Shown in pieces: positions 1 through 6,151 of a stretch of 9,869 nt of DNA. The notes below the pieces were generated by a model. It saw nothing but the letters and a program-made list of their open reading frames with translations, made no database searches and was not told where the DNA came from. The stretch comes from an uncultured Micrococcaceae bacterium (GTDB lineage Bacteria > Actinomycetota > Actinomycetes > Actinomycetales > Micrococcaceae): contig CALBOC010000099.1 of the NCBI GenBank assembly GCA_937896705.1, positions 1-9,869 on the forward strand, read 5' to 3'. A program made the position numbers and the translations under genes. Position 1 is the first letter of the stretch. Every line of letters starts with the position of its first letter.

Positions 1-23
1 GCCGAGTTTTTTGAGAACCGAAA

Positions 24-1577
24 TTAGAGGAGGCCTCGACGCTGTGCTCCAAGCACGGCGTCTTTTGCGCTGGAGACCCCAAGTTTTCGATAAATCGCTT
101 TTAAGTGAGTCTTCAACGTATTGACCGAGATGTACATTTTTTCTGCCATATGCGCTCGAGGATGCCCTTTAGCGAGATGCTCAATGATCTCGACCTCGCG
201 TTCCGTAAGTGCTAAACCGGGCTTCGGCAAACCGTTGAGGAACACGGAGGGTGCATTGTTATCGCGCGGCCAGCTCGGAACCTTCTTGGCGGCTAGCTCT
301 CGAGTTTCTGGGCTAAACAACTGGACTTCTAACGGACCAAGCCCCCGGGGGATCTCGGCGGCACGTTTCAGCGTAGCTATGCAGTCCTCATCTTCGTCGG
401 CTTGGTACTGGGCCGCAGCAAGAATGGCGAGTCGGCGGACCTCCATCAAACGAAAGCCTCGAGTCCCCGCACGAAGACGCGATACCTCCTGGATCGCCTG
501 CTGGGTTCGGCCGGCATACACATGAGCGGCAGCTTGGAAGAGCTTGGTGTACGACAGCTGCGGATCGGCACGGTCGATGAAAGATTGAGCTTCCACACCC
601 CGGCCATTCTTCAATGCTAACGCCGCGCACTTCAGCGGGATGATACTGCCCGCAAACCCGTCACCGTCCTGCCGCGGAAAGGGCATCGAGTCGAACATTT
701 GCATTTGGTGTTCGAGTTCGTCTTGGTGTCCACCGGCTTCAAGTACCCGGTGCACGGCCAGGATATAGAAGGGCCACATCTCACCGATGTCGTGCAGGTT
801 GATGGCTTCAAGCTTCTCGAGGGCTTCATCATAATCATCCGTGCTGACCAGGACTTCCGCGAAATCTCGGTGGGCGTCGACGTGATCCTCCGCCCAGCTT
901 GACGTGCGGGTGATTTTATCTGCCCGGAGGATTAGGGATCGCGCTGTGGTGCGGTTGCCGAAACACGCGTGGATTAAGGCCGATTTTGCCAGCGCATCTC
1001 GTGTCAAGAACCCGAATTTCGGGACCTGAACGTGTAGTTGAGCACGCGTAAAATTTGTTAGTGCTCGAGTGAACTGCCCGGCGAGCATGGCGGTGATGCC
1101 CATCTGCACTGTAGCGTGCAAGACCCAACTGTCGTGCGAATCTACCAGCGGCTGCATCTGGCCGAGTTGGTGTTCAAATAGGTCGCACTGCTCCAACGCA
1201 TCGTGGGTGCGGCCCTGCAAGCGGGCGCTGCCCATGCGGAGCATGGTCAGAATGTATACTTCTCGCGGATCATCAAAGTTAAAGGTCGACAAGAACTCTG
1301 GGGTATCAAACCCGCCAGCAGAGTTTTCGCGAAAGAAGCCACGAACGACCTGTAACAACCTGCTATCGGCAGAAACATGGTGAAGTAGCAATTGCATGAT
1401 TTCTGCACTGCGGGAGGGTGACAGCCCGAACCACGTGGCGGCAGTGTCACTTTCGATGAGTCTGACGACGTGATCGAAGTCCGCCCTTTCCAGGCCAGCT
1501 TCAATCTCTTTAACGTGCACGGCCAGGTCATCGTGGTGTGAGGCGCTCTCGTAGTCTGTGGTAGTGCGTTCAGACAT
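24..1577 (-). CDS. LuxR-family HTH transcriptional regulator with helical (TPR-like) body, paralogue 1
   Basis: A 517-aa predicted cytoplasmic DNA-binding regulator. The C-terminal 61 residues (457-517) form a clear LuxR/GerE helix-turn-helix: LTERE at 457-461, the G471/A478 core, then the recognition region VNTLKTH (485-491) and the RKLGV end. Residues about 20-430 are alpha-helical, with repeated small-residue pairs resembling TPR or MalT-type helical repeats. No Walker A motif, receiver domain, autoinducer-binding domain or membrane segment is seen, so the input signal is unknown. It aligns end to end with the regulator at 2065-3624, best around residues 257-302, which include the core DIGEMWPFYI. 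The ATG start is followed by in-frame coding that matches the paralogue from its N-terminus. Only a weak purine run (AGAGAG) precedes it. The stop is 23 nt from the window edge, so the downstream context is not visible. The regulator family is certain; target and ligand are not. Confidence 0.9.
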   Translation of the reverse strand: MSERTTTDYESASHHDDLAVHVKEIEAGLERADFDHVVRLIESDTAATWFGLSPSRSAEIMQLLLHHVSADSRLLQVVRGFFRENSAGGFDTPEFLSTFNFDDPREVYILTMLRMGSARLQGRTHDALEQCDLFEHQLGQMQPLVDSHDSWVLHATVQMGITAMLAGQFTRALTNFTRAQLHVQVPKFGFLTRDALAKSALIHACFGNRTTARSLILRADKITRTSSWAEDHVDAHRDFAEVLVSTDDYDEALEKLEAINLHDIGEMWPFYILAVHRVLEAGGHQDELEHQMQMFDSMPFPRQDGDGFAGSIIPLKCAALALKNGRGVEAQSFIDRADPQLSYTKLFQAAAHVYAGRTQQAIQEVSRLRAGTRGFRLMEVRRLAILAAAQYQADEDEDCIATLKRAAEIPRGLGPLEVQLFSPETRELAAKKVPSWPRDNNAPSVFLNGLPKPGLALTEREVEIIEHLAKGHPRAHMAEKMYISVNTLKTHLKAIYRKLGVSSAKDAVLGAQRRGLL

Positions 1578-1774
1578 CGCTTCGCTCTCTGGAGATTTAC
1601 CTGACGTTAACTTTTGTTTGAAGTTTATACTACGTGGTAACCGCCAGCTTTGAGGGGGTGTGTCGAGAAGAGGGCCTGGACCGTCATTGGCCGTCGTTTG
1701 AGGACGCCGGCGCTAGTGCTAAGCCTGCCCGAGGAGTATGCCACTGTGTGTGGTCGTCTTGCACCGCACGGGAT

Positions 1775-1803
1775 TTGCTTATCCTTCGGACGACCTTTAG
1801 GAT
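1775..1803 (+). promoter_or_regulatory. Promoter of the tRNA-Glu/tRNA-Asp cluster
   Basis: TTGCTT at 1775-1780 and TAGGAT at 1798-1803 are separated by exactly 17 nt, a good match to an actinobacterial SigA promoter. A start near 1810 would leave a leader of about 40 nt before tRNA-Glu. This is inferred from motif and position; no other comparable pair was noticed just upstream of the tRNAs. Confidence 0.65.
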
Positions 1804-1814
1804 TATCTTTCTAG

Positions 1815-1844
1815 CTTCGAAACTTATCGAAAGACTTCGAAACA
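1815..1844 (+). repeat. Three 10-bp tandem units in the tRNA leader
   Basis: Three consecutive 10-bp units, CTTCGAAACT, TATCGAAAGA and CTTCGAAACA, fill the gap between the promoter start region and tRNA-Glu. The two outer units share nine bases and contain the palindrome TTCGAA. The 10-bp period means one unit per helical turn. They lie in the part of the precursor removed from the mature tRNA. The role is unknown; chance is possible at this size. Confidence 0.5.
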
Positions 1845-1848
1845 TTGC

Positions 1849-1921
1849 GCCCCCATCGTCTAGTGGCCTAGGACACCGCCCTTTCACGGCGGCGGCACGG
1901 GTTCGAATCCCGTTGGGGGTA
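1849..1921 (+). tRNA. tRNA-Glu (anticodon UUC)
   Basis: A complete 73-nt cloverleaf. The acceptor stem GCCCCCA pairs with TGGGGGT (one G-U at the top pair), with discriminator A at 1921. The anticodon stem CCGCC/GGCGG encloses loop CTTTCAC, giving anticodon TTC and hence glutamate. The T arm contains GGTTCGAATCC. The terminal CCA is not encoded. It is the first gene of a two-tRNA cluster with tRNA-Asp 43 nt downstream. Confidence 0.97.
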
Positions 1922-1942
1922 CAAGTCAGTAAACTGGCTATG

Positions 1943-1964
1943 AGAAATGTGCTGCATTTCTTTT
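1943..1964 (+). terminator. Small hairpin with T-run between the two tRNAs
   Basis: AGAAATG (1943-1949) pairs perfectly with CATTTCT (1955-1961) around a 5-nt loop, followed directly by TTT up to the first base of tRNA-Asp. It resembles a weak intrinsic terminator or an RNA-processing hairpin separating the two tRNAs. The stem is short and AT-rich, so read-through is likely and needed if tRNA-Asp has no promoter of its own. Confidence 0.35.
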
Positions 1965-2038
1965 GGCCCTGTAGCGCAGTTGGTTAGCGCGCCGCCCTGT
2001 CACGGCGGAGGTCGCGGGTTCAAGTCCCGTCAGGGTCG
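1965..2038 (+). tRNA. tRNA-Asp (anticodon GUC)
   Basis: A complete 74-nt cloverleaf. Acceptor stem GGCCCTG pairs with CAGGGTC (one G-U pair), with discriminator G at 2038. The anticodon stem CCGCC/GGCGG encloses CTGTCAC, giving anticodon GTC and hence aspartate. The T arm contains GGTTCAAGTCC. CCA is not encoded. It is probably co-transcribed with tRNA-Glu and converges on the 3' end of the second LuxR-type gene, only 26 nt away. Confidence 0.97.
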
Positions 2039-2047
2039 CAATCTACG

Positions 2048-2067
2048 TGGCGTCATATCTGGCGTCA
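2048..2067. repeat. Direct repeat TGGCGTCA x2 between tRNA-Asp and the LuxR paralogue 2 stop
   Basis: TGGCGTCA occurs at 2048-2055 and again at 2060-2067, separated by TATC. The second copy overlaps the TGA stop of the minus-strand regulator. A 5-bp inverted repeat, GGCGT/ACGCC (2061-2065 and 2072-2076), also covers this stop. There is no T-run, so it is not a standard terminator. It fills nearly all the space between convergent genes. Confidence 0.5.
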
Positions 2068-3624
2068 CAGTACGCCGCGACGTTCGCCTTCGAAGATGGC
2101 ATCCGCTGCCGAGGACACATCCAGTTTCCGGTACAGTGATCGCAATTGCGACTTAACCGTACTGACGCTGATGAACAGTTTCTCTGCTATCTCAGCCCGC
2201 GTGTGGCCTTGAGACAACAGCTTGAGCATCTCAATTTCGCGACCCGTCAAAGTTTTACCGGGTTTTGGCAGCTCCGGTAGGAATATTGCGTTGCCAACGG
2301 CAGTCTTAGGCCAGGTTTCAACGTATTCTTGACCGAGCATTCGCATTTCGGTACTGAAAATCACCAGCTCATGAGGGCTCAGGCCTCGGGGAAGCCCCGC
2401 CACCCAGCGAAGCGTCTGGACACTGGCATCCAGATCACCGGCGATGTACTGAGCGGAGGCCAACACCGAGAGTCGACGGATTTCCATCAACCGGAATCCG
2501 CGAGTTTCTTTTCGCAGTGCTAGGGCTTGGTCCATAGCCTGTTGGGTTCGCCCAACATACAGGTCGGCAGCGCTTTGTGTGAGCTTGGTGTAGGTTAGGC
2601 GGGGGTCGGCCCTTTCGAGGAATCTCAACGCCTCAGCTCCGCGGCCCGATTGCAATGCTGCCATCGCTCGCTTCAGGGGGAGCACACTGCCGGTAAAACC
2701 TTCTCCGTCCACGCGGGGGAAGGGGAGCGAATCTAGCATTTCGAGCTGGTGCTCTAATTCATCATGGTGCCCTGCGGCTTCAAGGACTCGATGTAACGCA
2801 ACAATATAGAAGGGCCACATCTCTCCGATATCTTGCAGGCTGATGGCTTCAAGCCGTTCAAGGGCCTCTTCGACGTCGCCGGCGTAGGTGAGGATTCGCA
2901 CGAACTCTTCATGGGCATCAATTTGAGCTTCACACCAACTTGAGGTGCGTTGGGCGCGCCCGGTGCGTTTCATCAGCCCATCGGCCGTCGTGGCGTTGCC
3001 GAAGCAGGCGTGGATCAGGGCTGATTTGACGATCGCTTCGCGTTCTAAAAAGCCAAAGCGGGAACTCGGTGGCAGCACCTGTGCACGCATGAATGAAGCC
3101 AACGCTTTGGTGAAATCTCCGGCAAGCATTGCGGTGTTGCCTATTTGCACCGCAGCGTGCTGTAACCAGTGGGACTGCGGGGGGAGTTTGTCCCGAAGTT
3201 CAGCCAGGTTCGCTTCGGCGGTGTCAACCTGTTCGCTTGCTTCAGTGGTACGGCCATGGAACCGGTAGTCGACCATGCGAAACATCGCCAAGGACAGCAT
3301 TTGACCGGGGTCCTCAGCATCAAGAGCTTCCAGTAACGGCTCTGTGTTGCTCAGATCCGCGTTAGAAGCAGTCATGATCCTGTGAGTCACGACCAAGAGC
3401 GGCGGCGGTCGTTCCATGTTCCGAACAATGAGGCCGAGGATCTCAGAGGTACGATGTTTTGGGAAGCCAAACCAAGTGGCGGCTAAGTTTTGTTCTATCA
3501 AGTTCGCGGCTTCGTGGTAGTCACGGCGTGCCAAGGCGCGTTCGATAGCTTCGACAAGAAGTGCTAGCTCGTCTTTATCCGCCGACGCCTTACTGTTGAG
3601 TCGCGGCGCGTTTTGTCCGTCCAT
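2065..3624 (-). CDS. LuxR-family HTH transcriptional regulator with helical (TPR-like) body, paralogue 2
   Basis: A 519-aa paralogue of the regulator at 24-1577, collinear over its whole length. The LuxR/GerE helix-turn-helix occupies residues 459-519, starting LTGRE. Its recognition region reads VSTVKSQ (487-493): the position that is His in paralogue 1 (and in many LuxR proteins) is Gln493 here, and other recognition-helix residues also differ, so the two may prefer different DNA. The helical body again lacks a P-loop, receiver or transmembrane segment. By eye, 36 of 46 residues match paralogue 1 between residues 259 and 304, far more than in the N-terminal 150 residues. The best-conserved surface is therefore central. 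The ATG start matches the paralogue but has only a weak Shine-Dalgarno-like GGG. A CRP/GlxR-like site lies about 26 nt upstream, and the thioesterase gene diverges from it. Signal and targets are unknown. Confidence 0.9.
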   Translation of the reverse strand: MDGQNAPRLNSKASADKDELALLVEAIERALARRDYHEAANLIEQNLAATWFGFPKHRTSEILGLIVRNMERPPPLLVVTHRIMTASNADLSNTEPLLEALDAEDPGQMLSLAMFRMVDYRFHGRTTEASEQVDTAEANLAELRDKLPPQSHWLQHAAVQIGNTAMLAGDFTKALASFMRAQVLPPSSRFGFLEREAIVKSALIHACFGNATTADGLMKRTGRAQRTSSWCEAQIDAHEEFVRILTYAGDVEEALERLEAISLQDIGEMWPFYIVALHRVLEAAGHHDELEHQLEMLDSLPFPRVDGEGFTGSVLPLKRAMAALQSGRGAEALRFLERADPRLTYTKLTQSAADLYVGRTQQAMDQALALRKETRGFRLMEIRRLSVLASAQYIAGDLDASVQTLRWVAGLPRGLSPHELVIFSTEMRMLGQEYVETWPKTAVGNAIFLPELPKPGKTLTGREIEMLKLLSQGHTRAEIAEKLFISVSTVKSQLRSLYRKLDVSSAADAIFEGERRGVL

Positions 3625-3649
3625 AAACTACCCAGTTGCCTCTATTATG

Positions 3650-3665
3650 TGTGATGAAAGTCACG
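3650..3665. promoter_or_regulatory. CRP/GlxR-like operator upstream of LuxR paralogue 2
   Basis: TGTGA at 3650-3654, six spacer bases, then TCACG at 3661-3665. This matches the CRP/GlxR consensus TGTGA-N6-TCACA at nine of ten fixed positions. It lies 26 nt before the regulator's ATG, a position that would overlap a promoter or the start of transcription and so suits repression. It could also act on the divergent thioesterase gene about 130 nt away. Binding is inferred from sequence only. Confidence 0.5.
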
Positions 3666-3780
3666 CTACTCCATAGTAACTATCTTAAGCCCTGCCGACC
3701 AGTAGCTGTTTCAAATCTGTAGTGATTGACTGATAGCTTAAGTGATATGCGGGCTTCCGGGCCAGAGCGGGGTCCTCGGC

Positions 3781-3786
3781 TATTCT
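3781..3786 (+). promoter_or_regulatory. -10 element for a leaderless thioesterase transcript
   Basis: TATTCT fits the actinobacterial -10 pattern TANNNT and ends six bases before the ATG at 3793. Transcription would start at or next to that A, producing a leaderless mRNA. No convincing -35 box is seen 16-19 nt upstream, and the ATG lacks a Shine-Dalgarno sequence, which fits leaderless translation. Confidence 0.45.
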
Positions 3787-3792
3787 GGGGCA

Positions 3793-4422
3793 ATGACCCA
3801 ATCACAGCAAATGGACGCTCACGAAATGTCGAGACACCGTCGCCGTCCATTAGAAGACACCCCACATGCCCGGGCGTATATTGACATGTTGGCAGAGGTG
3901 TCGGCCTTTCACGATGCCTTGGCACAAGCTAATCCAACGCCCGAACAGATCGAGCAGCTAAGCAATTCCGTCTCGCAATTGCGGACAATGTTGGAAGGTC
4001 AGGCCGTTGCCGAACACGAGCGGTGGTACGGGCGCGGTCAGCTAAACGGTCTACGGACTCAGGTGTTAATGCCGCCCTTGACTATCGAGGCAGTGGACGA
4101 CTATGAGCTTCGGGCTCATACGGTGGCCGGCGAATACTTCACCGGGATGAATCAAGCGTTACACGGCGGGGTAGTTTCGGTGCTGTTTGACACGGCCATG
4201 GGCCGACTCGCGATGGGTACGACGATGCGCGTGTGCCGGACCGCCTACTTGACCACGCAATACCGCAGCATCGCTCCGATCGGCGAACGCCTAGACTTGC
4301 GTGCCAGTTTGGACTCGGCCGAGGGTCGAAAGCGGTTCATTTCCGCGCAGTTGTGGCACGGAGATACGCTGTGTGCCGAAGCCGATGCGCTGTTCGTCGA
4401 GTTACGGGAGGGTGCTCAGTGA
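3793..4422 (+). CDS. PaaI-type hotdog-fold thioesterase
   Basis: A 209-aa predicted cytoplasmic acyl-CoA thioesterase. The hotdog domain spans about residues 105-205 and carries the family's HGG turn (124-126) followed by Asp133 in the central helix (HGGVVSVLFDTAMG), the usual active-site region of PaaI/THEM4-like enzymes, which hydrolyse acyl- or aryl-CoA thioesters. Residues 1-100 are a helical, charged extension, longer than in minimal PaaI proteins of about 140 aa. I chose ATG 3793. A GTG at 3742 would add 17 residues, but the TATTCT box at 3781-3786 would then fall inside the gene and there is no ribosome site for GTG. ATGs at 3811 and 3826 are possible alternatives, also without a clear ribosome site. 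The gene diverges from the LuxR-type regulator and is 124 nt upstream of mgtE. The exact substrate cannot be read from the sequence. Confidence 0.82.
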   Translation: MTQSQQMDAHEMSRHRRRPLEDTPHARAYIDMLAEVSAFHDALAQANPTPEQIEQLSNSVSQLRTMLEGQAVAEHERWYGRGQLNGLRTQVLMPPLTIEAVDDYELRAHTVAGEYFTGMNQALHGGVVSVLFDTAMGRLAMGTTMRVCRTAYLTTQYRSIAPIGERLDLRASLDSAEGRKRFISAQLWHGDTLCAEADALFVELREGAQ

Positions 4423-4546
4423 TGCATTCATCACAGGCATTACTCTACTAGTGGATGAAATGGTCACGTTGTCTGGCGGTTGGGGTACATTAGGCGTCAC
4501 TTCAGGCGTTTTTTGAAGCGACGAGTAACCAACGGAAGAGAACCAC

Positions 4547-5908
4547 ATGGCCCGCACCCAGCAGACCATATTGACCAAGCACCTTGACCGGATCGAAAAC
4601 GACCTCTCCGAAGACGAACTGGCTGAGATATCTCGCCGGGTCAATGCGTTAGAAGTTTCCGAGATTATTCGGCTGCTAGGGCGGCTCAACCGGCGACGGC
4701 GGGCTATTGTCTACCGGTTATTAGAAAAGCAGGTGGCGCTCGAAGTTTTTGAGGCGATGCGCCCGGCAGCACAAAGCGATTTACTCCAAGCCCTGCAGGA
4801 CCAGGAAACCGCCGAGATCTTTGTCGGACTGGATCCCGAGGATAGGGTTTGGTTGCTCGATGAGCTTCCCGCCACGGTGGCCTCGAAGCTCATGCAGGGG
4901 CTCGATATTGCAGAACGTGACCAGACGGCCGCGCTGATGGGCTACCCCTCCGACGCGGTAGGTCGACGCATGAGCCCCCGGTTTATCCGGTTGCACCCTT
5001 GGCTCACCGTCGATGAGGCGATGCAACGCGTGCGGGAACACATCAATGATGCCGAGACGATCTATTACTTACCCGTGGTTGATGAGGGTCGCCGCGTGCT
5101 GGGCGAAGTCGGCCTGCGCGCCCTGATGAACAGCGACCCCTCCGCGACCATCGAGCAACTCGTGCGTCCGACTCACACGGAAGAAGTCACCGAAAGCGCG
5201 GAAGAAGTCGCCCGACGGGCCGGTAAACGTGGCACGTTCGCGCTGTCGGTGGTGGATCACGAAAACCGGCTGGTCGGGATCTTCACGCTGGATGAAGCGG
5301 CCCGAATACTGGAATACGAAGAAAGCCAAGACGTCTCGCGTCAGGGCGGTGTTGAACCGATCCGTCGTCCCTACCTGTCGACGCCGATCCTCCGGCTGGT
5401 CCGCAGCCGCATCACTTGGTTACTGGTCTTAGCCATTGGTGCCACGCTGACCGTGCAGGTACTAGAAATATTTGAGGATGCGCTTGCTCAGGTCACGGTC
5501 CTGGCACTGTTTGTGCCGCTTCTGATTGGGACCGGCGGGAATACCGGCAACCAAGCGGCCACCACCGTGACCCGAGCCATTGCCCTGGATAACCTTCAGC
5601 CTCGCGATATGTTGCGAGTGCTCGCCAGAGAGGTGCGAACCGGCTTTTTATTGGGTCTGATCTTAGGCTGCTTGGGTTTTGTCATCACCGGGTTCTTTTA
5701 TGAGCCGGAAATCGGCCTGATTATTGGCTTGACCCTGCTAACGGTCTGTACCATGGCCGCCAGCGTCGGGGGCGTTATGCCGCTGATTGCTAAAGCCATC
5801 AAGGTCGATCCAGCGGTCTTTTCCAACCCCTTCATCACGACGTTCGTGGATGCCACCGGTCTGATCCTGTACTTTTTCATCGCGCAGGCGGTCATCCCGG
5901 AACTCTAA
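4547..5908 (+). CDS. mgtE: Magnesium transporter MgtE
   Basis: A 453-aa inner-membrane Mg2+ channel/transporter with the full MgtE architecture. The cytoplasmic MgtE_N superhelical domain is at about residues 30-133, followed by two CBS domains (about 140-200 and 203-257), which in studied MgtE proteins bind Mg2+ and close the pore when internal Mg2+ is high. Five membrane segments lie between about 288 and 452. Hallmarks present are GGNTGNQAATT (330-340) and DPAVFSNPFITTFVDATG (421-438). Asp435 probably corresponds to the pore Asp432 of Thermus MgtE. The length matches the family. ATG 4547 is preceded by GGAAGAG (4533-4539) at good spacing. No M-box-sized leader is present: only 124 nt separate it from the thioesterase gene, with a weak possible -10 (TACATT, 4486-4491). 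Whether it is also expressed by read-through from the thioesterase gene is open. Confidence 0.95.
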   Translation: MARTQQTILTKHLDRIENDLSEDELAEISRRVNALEVSEIIRLLGRLNRRRRAIVYRLLEKQVALEVFEAMRPAAQSDLLQALQDQETAEIFVGLDPEDRVWLLDELPATVASKLMQGLDIAERDQTAALMGYPSDAVGRRMSPRFIRLHPWLTVDEAMQRVREHINDAETIYYLPVVDEGRRVLGEVGLRALMNSDPSATIEQLVRPTHTEEVTESAEEVARRAGKRGTFALSVVDHENRLVGIFTLDEAARILEYEESQDVSRQGGVEPIRRPYLSTPILRLVRSRITWLLVLAIGATLTVQVLEIFEDALAQVTVLALFVPLLIGTGGNTGNQAATTVTRAIALDNLQPRDMLRVLAREVRTGFLLGLILGCLGFVITGFFYEPEIGLIIGLTLLTVCTMAASVGGVMPLIAKAIKVDPAVFSNPFITTFVDATGLILYFFIAQAVIPEL

Positions 5909-5928
5909 CGGCCACGCTGTTAAGGCAG

Positions 5929-5963
5929 TGGGGCCTCCACCCGGATTCCAGGTGGAGGCCCCA
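5929..5963. terminator. Strong hairpin terminator between mgtE and the MFS small-protein gene
   Basis: A perfect 13-bp stem, TGGGGCCTCCACC (5929-5941) with GGTGGAGGCCCCA (5951-5963), encloses a 9-nt loop. It starts 20 nt after the mgtE stop and ends 15 nt before the stop of the minus-strand small membrane protein, so it can end transcription from both sides. The T-run is poor on both strands, as is common in actinobacteria. Confidence 0.85.
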
Positions 5964-5978
5964 TTATGGTGCAAGGCG

Positions 5979-6134
5979 TTATTCGGTAAATAGTGCAGCG
6001 GCTTTGATGGCCGTGTCGACGAGGCCGTAACCGAGGCCCATAATGACCACCAGCGCCAAGATGACCGCGATGGTGCGGTAGGTGCCGCTGACTTCATCGG
6101 TGGCTGCTTCGGTAAACTGCGGTGAGGTACTCAT
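5979..6134 (-). CDS. Small single-span membrane protein, probable small subunit of the adjacent MFS transporter
   Basis: A 51-aa protein starting MSTSPQFTEAATDEVSG and ending AAALFTE. It has a soluble, acidic N-terminus (about 1-18) and one hydrophobic helix at about residues 21-41 (IAVILALVVIMGLGYGLV), so it should sit in the inner membrane. The start is 15 nt after the transporter stop, and the Shine-Dalgarno AGGAGG (6146-6151) overlaps that stop codon, indicating translation coupled to the transporter. A strong hairpin follows the gene, closing a two-gene operon. As I recall, small single-span proteins beside OFA-type MFS genes are annotated as an MFS transporter small subunit in actinobacterial genomes; I have not verified that here. 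The biochemical role, such as stabilising or gating the transporter, is inference. The ribosome site, operon position and clean membrane helix make this a real gene despite its size. Confidence 0.85.
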   Translation of the reverse strand: MSTSPQFTEAATDEVSGTYRTIAVILALVVIMGLGYGLVDTAIKAAALFTE

Positions 6135-6145
6135 AATTGACTACT

Positions 6146-6151
6146 CCTCCT
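6146..6151 (-). promoter_or_regulatory. Ribosome binding site overlapping the MFS stop codon
   Basis: AGGAGG on the minus strand shares two bases with the TAG stop (6150-6152) of the transporter and lies 11 nt before the ATG of the 51-aa protein. A ribosome ending on the transporter sits on this site, so reinitiation or coupled translation is likely. It is the strongest Shine-Dalgarno sequence I noticed in the window. Confidence 0.8.

Noticed and set aside
121..525. 134-codon open frame on the plus strand inside the first LuxR gene
   Set aside because: It lies wholly antisense to a well-supported regulator, shows no domain or ribosome site, and has the Arg/Ser/Ala-rich composition of an antisense shadow.
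1738..1800. Possible 20-codon leader peptide after GAGGAG
   Set aside because: The ribosome site is only one base from the ATG, and the frame overlaps the tRNA promoter, so translation is unlikely.
1634..1987. 117-codon plus-strand frame between the first LuxR gene and the tRNAs
   Set aside because: It runs through the whole of tRNA-Glu and into tRNA-Asp and has no ribosome site or recognisable domain.
3680..3925. 81-codon minus-strand frame across the thioesterase start
   Set aside because: It is antisense to the thioesterase N-terminus and the intergenic region, with no ribosome site or conserved feature.
4423..4546. M-box magnesium riboswitch before mgtE
   Set aside because: The gap is only 124 nt and shows just a weak 5-6 bp stem (CTTCA/TGAAG at 4500-4518), not the M-box architecture.
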